A stretch of DNA of 55,967 nt, taken from positions 1 to 55,967 of the forward strand of contig CAMWSM010000006.1 in the NCBI GenBank assembly GCA_947176915.1, given 5' to 3'. The notes beneath the pieces were generated by a model. That model saw only the letters and a program-made list of their open reading frames with translations, made no database searches and was not told where the DNA came from. Source of the stretch: an uncultured Porphyromonadaceae bacterium (GTDB taxonomy: Bacteria; Bacteroidota; Bacteroidia; Bacteroidales; Muribaculaceae). Made by a program: the position numbers and the translations under genes. How positions within the stretch are numbered: the first letter of the stretch is position 1; each line of letters begins with the position of its first letter. Positions 17,717 to 24,797 of the stretch are shown one piece after another.

Positions 17717-18023
17717 CAGTGAGAATCATGCGGACCTGTGAAGCCATGACGAGGCATGACAAGACGGTCGCAAAGACTCTCAATCTTCAGTATCATTATT
17801 GCAAACGGGATGCAACTATATGTGTTTTACTAAGGCGTGAAGCCAGGGAAGAAGAGCCGTTCCATCTCTTTCAGCCGGGGGCCGAATTGCCAAGGCAGTG
17901 AGAGCCAAGAAGATGTAATCTTCCCAACCGTCGGGAGCGGAATTCCCTTCGGTTTTGCAACGTAAAATTACAAATAAAATGCGAACTGCGAATGATAAAA
18001 CTGTGAAATATTCTTTCACACAT

Positions 18024-18220
18024 CACGGCTCTTTCATTTAAGATTTGGCTGCATACTCAAAAATTGTGCTATATTATAGCGGCAAGCGTGTAGTTCCTAA
18101 AAATAGAATTTTGATAAAAAGATAACTTTCTGAAATACAAATATAAAAAATTACCCGATTCGAACTGAACCGGGTAAGGGAGATTATGTCGTAATTTTAA
18201 GTTTAAATGAAAGAGCCGTG
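18024..18220 (+). mobile_element. Non-autonomous internally deleted copy of the ISAs1-family IS (MITE-like)
   Basis: The first about 75 bp match the left end of the IS at 6688 with three mismatches, and the last about 122 bp match its right end (8101-8222) with two. The whole transposase gene is missing. The join lies at a short shared A/T tract (CTAAAAATAG). Both 18-bp terminal repeats are intact (18024-18041 and 18203-18220), so the element should be mobilisable by the full-length transposase. Its right flank is AAAAAATCC, the same nine bases as the left flank of the complete IS. The rest of the region 17717-18247 shows no convincing gene. Confidence 0.93.
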
Positions 18221-18247
18221 AAAAAATCCATTTTCCATTCCCGAAAT

Positions 18248-19546
18248 TCAATTTTCAATTTCAAGCAGCATCCACTTATTTTCCAGTAATCCCTCAAGCA
18301 CATTTTCCATACAAAGGTTCCAGCTGACGAATCCCTGGATTCTTCCATCGGGAGTGCGGTATTTGAAATTGGAGGGAGCCAACGGTTCGCCTGTGTCGGC
18401 ATGATAAGTCTCATGCATTGTCCCATAATCGTCCAGGTCTTTAGCCATCAGGCCTCCAACCTTTTCCGCAAGCCATTCCACCTCGTCGGGAAAACCGTAG
18501 TTATGGAGACCGATGGAGTAGATGTAATTGCATATTCCCCACACGGGACCTTGCCAGTTGGAGAATGGGACTATGATATTCTTATTATTGTAGTCGACAT
18601 CGCTTTTCGAGAGGCTTCTGAATCCGAAGGGAGCCTTTAGATGTTGCTCGGAAAGCATGTATCTTTCAAGCATTTTTTTCCCTTTTTCAAGAGGAGCCAT
18701 CTCATACATCAGGGGAACGAATGTGGAATAGCCTATACGCTTGTATGGCTGACGGGTCTCACGATCGATATTGTAGTAACACTCGTCTATCTCATCCCAA
18801 CAGACGCTATTCAGGGAATCCTTTAGAGCGTCTGCCTCCTTTTGAAGTTTTTCGGCTTCGTCCTTCAGCCCGAGTTTCTTTGCTATGGCAGCCTGCGCCT
18901 TCAATTCTCCGTACTGGAAGGCGGAAGCATCCACACATAGGAAAGACCGGGTATCATCCTTGAAATAATTGAGAGCCGGGTTATTGTCAGCTCCGCTTTG
19001 CATTGCTATCTCCCAGAAATAAAGTCCGCTGACGGAATCACGCTGTGTCTGTCTCCGATAATCTATCACCTTGTCAAGAGCCGGATATAGAGGACGCAGC
19101 CATTCCCAATCACCGGTAGCCTTGCTGTAATGGTAGGCTCCTTGCGAAAGAAACGGTTTCATGGCAAACCTGCCGCTATAGACATTTCGCGGCCCATCCT
19201 TGGTCATGCACCCGGCTACGTAGCCATCTTCGTCAATTCCTTGACTGAAAGTGAGGACCCAGTTTTTCATATATTCCGGCTCCCCTTTCGATATGAAATG
19301 ATTTGCCATAAAGAATGCATCCCAATCCCAGAGCTGGGAATAGAATCCGGCAGGAATCAGATAGGGATACTTTATGAATCCGGCAGGCTCCTTCACCACC
19401 TGCTTGCGCAATTCCTTGAATCCCTCGGCTATGCGGGAATGAAGTTTATTCAGGTTATCCTTTCCGGATGAAGGTTGTTGAGCCGGGGAAACCGAAGGGA
19501 TTAACAGCGATGACATGACAATAATTGCTTTGATGATCTTTTTCAT
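18248..19546 (-). CDS. Secreted (alpha/alpha)6-barrel glycosidase, trehalase/GH63 mannosylglycerate-hydrolase type
   Basis: A 432-aa protein with a signal peptide (1-22, cut near SPAQQ). Family-like motifs are QLWDWDAFFMANHF near 72-85, ETRQPYKRIGYSTFVPL, PFSNWQGPVWGICNYIYSIGL, and HETYHADTGEP near 380, where a catalytic Glu is expected. This pattern is that of clan-G inverting alpha-glycosidases (GH37/GH63). The substrate cannot be decided; an alpha-glucoside or alpha-mannoside is likely. It lies directly right of the transposon boundary and reads toward it; its stop is 19 bp from the target duplication, so the gene itself is intact. Confidence 0.85.
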   Translation of the reverse strand: MKKIIKAIIVMSSLLIPSVSPAQQPSSGKDNLNKLHSRIAEGFKELRKQVVKEPAGFIKYPYLIPAGFYSQLWDWDAFFMANHFISKGEPEYMKNWVLTFSQGIDEDGYVAGCMTKDGPRNVYSGRFAMKPFLSQGAYHYSKATGDWEWLRPLYPALDKVIDYRRQTQRDSVSGLYFWEIAMQSGADNNPALNYFKDDTRSFLCVDASAFQYGELKAQAAIAKKLGLKDEAEKLQKEADALKDSLNSVCWDEIDECYYNIDRETRQPYKRIGYSTFVPLMYEMAPLEKGKKMLERYMLSEQHLKAPFGFRSLSKSDVDYNNKNIIVPFSNWQGPVWGICNYIYSIGLHNYGFPDEVEWLAEKVGGLMAKDLDDYGTMHETYHADTGEPLAPSNFKYRTPDGRIQGFVSWNLCMENVLEGLLENKWMLLEIEN

Positions 19547-19565
19547 GATATGGGGTTAAAAGAAT

Positions 19566-19595
19566 GAGAGTGAAACCAAGACAGGTTTCACTCTC
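19566..19595 (-). terminator. Stem-loop between the helical-protein gene and the glycosidase gene
   Basis: A perfect 12-bp stem (GAGAGTGAAACC at 19566-19577, complement at 19584-19595) with a 6-nt loop. On the minus strand it follows the 96-aa helical protein gene by 61 bp and is trailed by ATTCTTTT, so it could be that gene's terminator. The opposite strand has a longer T tract after the stem. Confidence 0.65.
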
Positions 19596-19656
19596 AAAAC
19601 GAATTTTTTTAATAAATCTTGCCATTCTTTCCCTAAGAAAAGAGATATTTCTGCAA

Positions 19657-19944
19657 TTATTTAATCTTTTCAGCAAGGTCGTTCATTTTATCGGCTCCTG
19701 CGTGAAGAAGATCGGAAGCCTTATCCTTGAGCTGGTCGAAAAGACCGGCAGCCTGTTCCTTGGCATCAGCAGCCTTTTCAGCAGCCTGCTCTTTCAGGGC
19801 AGCTATCTTATCCGCACCCTGTTGTTTGATGTTGTCAAGTTCGTCAGAAGCAGCCACTTTTGCAGCCGCAGCCGCATTCTGCATATCAGCCATTCCTGCC
19901 TTGGCAGCGTTCATAGCCTGGTCTTTTAAATTAGAAGTGTCCAT
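19657..19944 (-). CDS. Alanine/lysine-rich amphipathic helical protein
   Basis: A product of about 95 residues read from the ATG at 19944; the codon two positions earlier is TTG. It is almost wholly helical with repeated AA-K/E-x-A heptads or 11-mers (AAEKAADAKEQAAGLFDQLKDKASD). There is no signal peptide or membrane helix. The pattern resembles late-embryogenesis-abundant or apolipoprotein-like stress proteins, but low complexity makes any family call weak. It stands alone between asnB and the glycosidase gene, with a stem-loop after it. Confidence 0.72.
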   Translation of the reverse strand: MDTSNLKDQAMNAAKAGMADMQNAAAAAKVAASDELDNIKQQGADKIAALKEQAAEKAADAKEQAAGLFDQLKDKASDLLHAGADKMNDLAEKIK

Positions 19945-20056
19945 AGTCAAAAGTATTTTATAGTATTAATAAGATTTCCATTACATACAATAATATAACA
20001 ATGCTTGGACCATAAGGTTTACACCCGGAATGCAGCCAAAGCCGCGGCTTCACCCG

Positions 20057-21721
20057 TCAATAAGCTTGCTGATGAACAGATTTTACGGCACGTCCGGAAG
20101 GGTCGTTGAGGTTTTTGAAAGAGGCATCCCAGGCGAGCGCTTCCGGAGTGGAACAAGCCACCGAGGGCACCGAAGGAACGCAAGCGGCAGCCGTTGAGGA
20201 GGGGAAATGTTCCTCATAGATGCTTCGGTAGAAGTACTCCTCCTTGTTCTGGGGGGTATTGACCGGGAATCTCCTTGCTGCATTCTTCATCATCTCATCA
20301 GTAACCTGCGTGGCGGTGATAGCTTTGAGGGAGTCAATCCAGGAATATCCTACGCCATCGGAGAATTGCTCTTTCTGCCTCCATGCTATCTCTTGGGGAA
20401 TCATATCTTCAAACGCCTTGCGTAGCACCCATTTCTCCATTTTTCCCTCTCCTGCCATTTTATCTTTCGGATTGAGACGCATCGCCACATCAAGAAATTC
20501 CTTATCAAGGAAGGGCACTCGACCCTCCACACCCCAAGCTGAAAGCGATTTGTTGGCACGCAGACAGTCATAGAGATGAAGCTTCGATATTTTCCTTACA
20601 GTCTCCTCATGAAAGGCTTTCGCATCCGGAGCTTTGTGGAAATAGAGGTAACCGCCGAAAATTTCGTCGGCACCCTCTCCTGAGAGCACCATCTTGATGC
20701 CCATAGATTTTATCACGCGAGCCAGAAGATACATGGGAGTTGATGCCCTTACTGTAGTAACATCGTAGGTCTCTATGAAATATATTACGTCTCGAATCGC
20801 GTCAAGACCCTCCTGAACAGTATAGTTGATTTCATGATGGACGGTGCCTATATGATCAGCCACCTTTTTTGCCGCTGCAAGATCGGGCGCCCCTTTAAGT
20901 CCCACGGCGAAACTATGAAGACGTGGCCAGTAGGCTGCCTGCTTGCCGTCAGCCTCAATACGGTGTGGAGCGTATTTTGCCGCTATTGCTGATATGATTG
21001 ATGAGTCAAGACCGCCGGATAGGAGCACTCCGTAGGGCACATCACTCATAAGCTGCCGTTTTACCGCCGCTTCCAGAGCCTCGCGCAGCTGCGGGATGGA
21101 GGTCTCATTATCCTTAACCGCCTCGAAATCCTCCCAGTCTCTTTTATACCATCGGCGCATCTCTCCCGTGCGGCTGTCATAGACGTGGCCCGGAAGGAAA
21201 GGTTCTATTACGTCGCAGACTCCTTCAAGCGCCTTGAGTTCGGAAGCGAAATATTTATGACCCTTTGCATCGGTGCCCATATAGAGGGGTATTACTCCTA
21301 TCGGATCGCGAGCTACCATATAGAAATCGTTCTCCTCGTCATAAAGGGCGAAAGCGAATATGCCGTTCAGTTCTTCGAGAAAGTCAGCCCCTTTGTCGCG
21401 ATAGAGGGCAAGTATGGATTCGCAGTCGCTGCCTGTGAGGAACTCATATTTCCCTTCATAGCGTTTGCGCAGGGCCTGATGATTATATATTTCCCCATTG
21501 ACGGCAAGAATCACTTTTCCGTCGGCAGTTTTCAGAGGCTGGCCGCCTGATTCAGGGTCGACAATGGAGAGGCGCTCGTGGGCAAGAATTGCATTTTTCC
21601 CACAATAGATACCAGACCAGTCGGGTCCGCGATGCCGGATTTTTTTTGACATTTTCAATATCTCGGGACGCAGGGACTCCGTATCTTTCCCTGTTTCAAA
21701 GACGGCAACTATTCCGCACAT
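20057..21721 (-). CDS. asnB: Asparagine synthetase B, glutamine-hydrolysing
   Basis: Makes asparagine from aspartate, ATP and glutamine in the cytosol. The ATG at 21721 is chosen because it puts the catalytic cysteine at position 2 (MCGIVAVFE), as class II amidotransferases need after removal of Met. The amidotransferase domain (1 to about 190) contains RHRGPDWSG and VNGEIYNH. The synthetase domain carries the PP-loop SGGLDSS near 233-239 and LSGEGADEIFGGY near 350. The length of 554 aa is that of the AsnB family. A promoter-like -7 box lies upstream. Confidence 0.96.
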   Translation of the reverse strand: MCGIVAVFETGKDTESLRPEILKMSKKIRHRGPDWSGIYCGKNAILAHERLSIVDPESGGQPLKTADGKVILAVNGEIYNHQALRKRYEGKYEFLTGSDCESILALYRDKGADFLEELNGIFAFALYDEENDFYMVARDPIGVIPLYMGTDAKGHKYFASELKALEGVCDVIEPFLPGHVYDSRTGEMRRWYKRDWEDFEAVKDNETSIPQLREALEAAVKRQLMSDVPYGVLLSGGLDSSIISAIAAKYAPHRIEADGKQAAYWPRLHSFAVGLKGAPDLAAAKKVADHIGTVHHEINYTVQEGLDAIRDVIYFIETYDVTTVRASTPMYLLARVIKSMGIKMVLSGEGADEIFGGYLYFHKAPDAKAFHEETVRKISKLHLYDCLRANKSLSAWGVEGRVPFLDKEFLDVAMRLNPKDKMAGEGKMEKWVLRKAFEDMIPQEIAWRQKEQFSDGVGYSWIDSLKAITATQVTDEMMKNAARRFPVNTPQNKEEYFYRSIYEEHFPSSTAAACVPSVPSVACSTPEALAWDASFKNLNDPSGRAVKSVHQQAY

Positions 21722-21777
21722 AAGCAATTAGTATTTGATAAGAGTTGGTTTTAATGATGGTTGCATCAAATTGATTG

Positions 21778-21808
21778 CAAAATTAATAAAAAATAATCAA
21801 AATGCAAT
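21778..21808 (-). promoter_or_regulatory. Candidate asnB promoter
   Basis: On the minus strand, a perfect Bacteroidetes -7 box TAATTTTG (21785-21778) is preceded, with a 19-bp spacer, by ATTG (21808-21805), three of four bases of the -33 TTTG. It lies 57 bp before the asnB ATG. Confidence 0.6.
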
Positions 21809-21888
21809 AAAATTTGAAATAATAATAACCCTATACCCATATAACGGGGTGAAGCCATAACCCTATAACTAATCCGGAGGAAGTCCTT

Positions 21889-24651
21889 TTAGCGAAGAGA
21901 GGAACGTAATTCCGAGGGTGTAATCCCATATTTATCCTTGAAACATTTGGCGAAATATTGAGGTGTAGAGAATCCGAGAGAATATGCGATATCTGCTACA
22001 GAGCGTTCTGTAGTGATGATAAGCTCGCGTCCTTCACGCAGACGCAGCTCTCTGACAAGATCAACAGGGGTAGTGCCGGTCAGAGCCTTTATCTTGCGTG
22101 CCAGCTGTGTAGGACCGATTCCTAATTGTGAGGCAATCTCCTTTACAGAAAGTGTCTCATTGGATATATTGCTCTTGACGTAGGAGAGAAATTCACTGTA
22201 GAATTCATTGTCAAGGGAATGAGTCTGCTCAATTTCATTCTTACGTCTGTCCAAGATATCGGAAATTCCCCCTTTCTCTTTGAAAATGTCATAAATTCTT
22301 TTTCTATTCGCCACAAGGCTATTCAGGCGCGACTTCAGCATCTCCTCCGTGAAAGGTTTCGAGATATATCCGTCTGCTCCCGAATCATAGCTTCTTACTC
22401 TTTGCTCATCCAAGCGGCAGGCAGTGAGGATAAGGATAGGGATGTGGGAGGTTGCTCTCTCCTCTTTCAGGATACGGGTAGCCTCCAATCCATCCATGCC
22501 CGGCATCATAATATCGCATATTATCACGTCAGGCACATATTTAACCGCCCTTCTCACACCCTCTTTTCCATCGGCAGCCTCAACTATATCATATCTTTCG
22601 CCACAGATAATTCTCACGAGACGCCGAATTTCCTTATTGTCATCTATTATGAGCAGACGTGGCTTACCGCTCTCTATGAGCGCTTCAGGTTCGTCGGCAG
22701 GCAGAATCAGTTCGCCCGAAATTTCCTCTACTTTCGTTCCGGCAAGAGCTGGAATCAGCTCGACATCCCTTACATTTGCTTCTTCCAATCCCTTTACAGG
22801 GAGTATGACTGAGAAACTTGCCCCTTTTCCGGGCGTGCTTTCCACTGAAATTTCTCCCCCCATCAGTTCCACGAACGCCTTGGTCAGCGCCAGTCCTATG
22901 CCGACGCCATTGGAATGTGTGGAGTCAATCTGATAGTAGCGTTCGAAAATCCTCTCCAATTCCTCTTTCGATATGCCGCGTCCCGAGTCGGTTACATTTA
23001 GGCGGAAACGGAATTGATTCATAGAACATGCCACTCTAATTGACCCTCGCGGAGGAGTATATTTCAAGGCATTGGATACCAGATTGAAAAATATGCGCTC
23101 CAGTTTGTCTACATCGACAGCCATAGTGATCCCTTTGGGATTTATGTCTACATTAAAATTTATTTTCCTTTGGGAGGCGAGGCTGCGGAACATTTGCGCC
23201 CACTCAAGCACCAGCGCCTCGGGGTCTGCCAACTGAAGATTGAGAGATGCTTTGCCATTTTCATATTTCCTGAAATCAAGAATCTGCTCGATCATTCTTT
23301 TCAGAATCCGAGCATTCCGCTTCATCATGTCAAGCAGAGTTCTTCCTTCAGGGGAGAGATTCTCTTCTACTGCTATTTTATCTATAGGTTCGGCAATAAG
23401 CACTAAAGGTGTGAGCAGATCATGTGAGACATTTGTGAAGAATACAAGCTTGGAATGGGTTGCATCCTGAAGACGGGCATAAAGCTCGTCCTGTTTCTTA
23501 CTGCTCTCCATCAATTGCCGGTTTTTAGTCATCAGTTCCTTCTGAAGCCTGTTTTTCTGTCGGAGGAGCCCGGCAAGCCCCGCCACTCCTATAGCGAAAA
23601 AGATAGCTGCTATCACCGACACTAACAGCAATATGGTCTGGGAGTCATGGAGGTTCCTTATAAGAGTATATTTCTCATTCAGCTGCTCAATCTGATTAGT
23701 CTTGGAGCGAAGTAGGTCATTTAGGCTCAGATAAAAATCTGCGTTTGAGCGGTCAATATAATTATGTGACGGTATATGATCTACTCTTGGATAATCTTTT
23801 CCTTCAAGAATTTCAATCGCCGCCTTGATCACTCTGTCTCCTACGGTGGGATATATGAAAGTGGCATCAATCAGGGAGTCCGCAACAGCCTTAATGCCGA
23901 GGGAGGGGGCGGCGTCCGTGCCGAGGACGATTACATCCTCTCTGCCGAGAGTCCGGGCTGCCTTGGCAGCACTGATTGCCATGACATCATTGTGGGCGTA
24001 AATCAAATTAATATCGGGATTGACGCGCAGGATTGAGTCAGTGAGGTGGAAAGCCTTTGGAGCACGCCAGTCGCCATGAAGAGTTTTCACTCTTGATTCA
24101 TATCCTAAAGAATCAAGAGTCATCCTGAAACCGCGATGTCGTTCCTCTGCCGGGGAGGAGCCGGGGAGTCCGGTTATCTCCAATATATTGATATTTGCAG
24201 GGCTTTTCACCATGTCGGCGGCATATAGTGCGGCACTCCTGCCAACGCCTGCATTATCAAGTTCGATATAAGTCGTGAATGAGGAATCGTTGACAGTACG
24301 GTCGAAGACAATGACGGGTATCCCTTTCGAGAACGCCTTTCTGACAGCCGGAGTGAGTGCGTCTGCTTCGTTAGGGGCAACCACAATAGCATCGAAGCCA
24401 TTATCTATGAAATAATCGATATCAGCAATCTGGCGCTCGTTGGAGTCGTCGGCAGAACGGATTTCGACAGAGGCATTGTCATGAAAAAGAATTTCCCTGC
24501 GTATCTCCTCATTCATCTGGGAGCGCCATTCATCCTCGCTGCATTGGGCCACACCGATCCGATAGGTGTTCTCCTCCCTGCTGCAACCCGGTAGCAGCCA
24601 CAGGGAAAGGATAGAAGAGAGCAAAGTTGCTTTTTTCAGAAAGTCTTTCAT
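21889..24651 (-). CDS. Hybrid two-component sensor/regulator with LacI-type sugar-binding periplasmic domain
   Basis: One 920-aa protein carries a whole signalling path. It has an N-terminal signal/anchor (1-23), a periplasmic sugar-binding domain of the LacI/ribose-binding type (about 30-300, with DAIVVAPNEAD and HNDVMAISAAK), a membrane helix at about 338-363, and a HisKA domain with phospho-acceptor His410 (FFTNVSHDLLTP). An ATPase domain (NLVSNALKYTP; DSGRGI; GVGIGLAL) precedes a receiver domain with Asp713 (ICDIMMPGMDG) and an AraC-type HTH pair (835-920). B. thetaiotaomicron BT1754, a fructose sensor, has this architecture. With the GH32 gene nearby, a fructan/fructose regulator is my inference. 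Confidence 0.94.
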   Translation of the reverse strand: MKDFLKKATLLSSILSLWLLPGCSREENTYRIGVAQCSEDEWRSQMNEEIRREILFHDNASVEIRSADDSNERQIADIDYFIDNGFDAIVVAPNEADALTPAVRKAFSKGIPVIVFDRTVNDSSFTTYIELDNAGVGRSAALYAADMVKSPANINILEITGLPGSSPAEERHRGFRMTLDSLGYESRVKTLHGDWRAPKAFHLTDSILRVNPDINLIYAHNDVMAISAAKAARTLGREDVIVLGTDAAPSLGIKAVADSLIDATFIYPTVGDRVIKAAIEILEGKDYPRVDHIPSHNYIDRSNADFYLSLNDLLRSKTNQIEQLNEKYTLIRNLHDSQTILLLVSVIAAIFFAIGVAGLAGLLRQKNRLQKELMTKNRQLMESSKKQDELYARLQDATHSKLVFFTNVSHDLLTPLVLIAEPIDKIAVEENLSPEGRTLLDMMKRNARILKRMIEQILDFRKYENGKASLNLQLADPEALVLEWAQMFRSLASQRKINFNVDINPKGITMAVDVDKLERIFFNLVSNALKYTPPRGSIRVACSMNQFRFRLNVTDSGRGISKEELERIFERYYQIDSTHSNGVGIGLALTKAFVELMGGEISVESTPGKGASFSVILPVKGLEEANVRDVELIPALAGTKVEEISGELILPADEPEALIESGKPRLLIIDDNKEIRRLVRIICGERYDIVEAADGKEGVRRAVKYVPDVIICDIMMPGMDGLEATRILKEERATSHIPILILTACRLDEQRVRSYDSGADGYISKPFTEEMLKSRLNSLVANRKRIYDIFKEKGGISDILDRRKNEIEQTHSLDNEFYSEFLSYVKSNISNETLSVKEIASQLGIGPTQLARKIKALTGTTPVDLVRELRLREGRELIITTERSVADIAYSLGFSTPQYFAKCFKDKYGITPSELRSSLR

Positions 24652-24713
24652 TGCGATAGATGGTGGATAAGGTCTGGTTTTGAAGAAAGGGCTATGTCAA
24701 TCCGCAGTCGCTG

Positions 24714-24745
24714 CAAATATCGTCATTATAAACGGACGACGCAAA
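24714..24745 (-). promoter_or_regulatory. Candidate promoter of the hybrid sensor gene
   Basis: Minus strand TTTG (24745-24742), a 20-bp spacer, then GATATTTG (24721-24714), matching seven of eight bases of TAnnTTTG. It lies 63 bp before the ATG. Confidence 0.6.
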
Positions 24746-24756
24746 CAGTGGCTGCG

Positions 24757-24788
24757 GAATGCAACAATAGAATAAGAGAATGCAACAA
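24757..24788. promoter_or_regulatory. Two 11-bp direct repeats 21 bp apart upstream of the sensor promoter
   Basis: GAATGCAACAA occurs at 24757-24767 and 24778-24788, a spacing of two helical turns, just upstream of the -33 element of the sensor gene. On the minus strand the core is TTGTTGCATTC. The spacing suits a dimeric AraC-type activator, so this may be an autoregulatory operator. TTTGTTGCAA also occurs at 31271-31280 and 37961-37970, upstream of other genes of the locus. Confidence 0.55.
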
Positions 24789-24797
24789 ATCTACTAA

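Larger units (their letters stand above)
6679..18229. mobile_element. Putative composite transposon bounded by an ISAs1-family IS and its deleted copy
   Basis: The segment 6688-18220 starts with a complete IS (6688-8222) and ends with a 197-bp non-autonomous copy of the same IS (18024-18220) in the same orientation. The nine bases just outside the left end (6679-6687) and just outside the right end (18221-18229) are both AAAAAATCC. Neither copy has a matching repeat on its own two sides: the inner flanks are AACCTCCTC and TTCACACAT. This pattern is expected if both ends moved as one unit and duplicated a 9-bp target; I recall 8-10 bp duplications for the ISAs1 family. Cargo is a decayed lipoprotein gene and a nine-gene cluster. 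Confidence 0.78.

Noticed and set aside
17719-18019. Two short opposing frames (60 and 67 codons) right of the HTH gene
   Set aside because: Neither has a recognisable domain or a start context; probably non-coding leader DNA of the cargo cluster.
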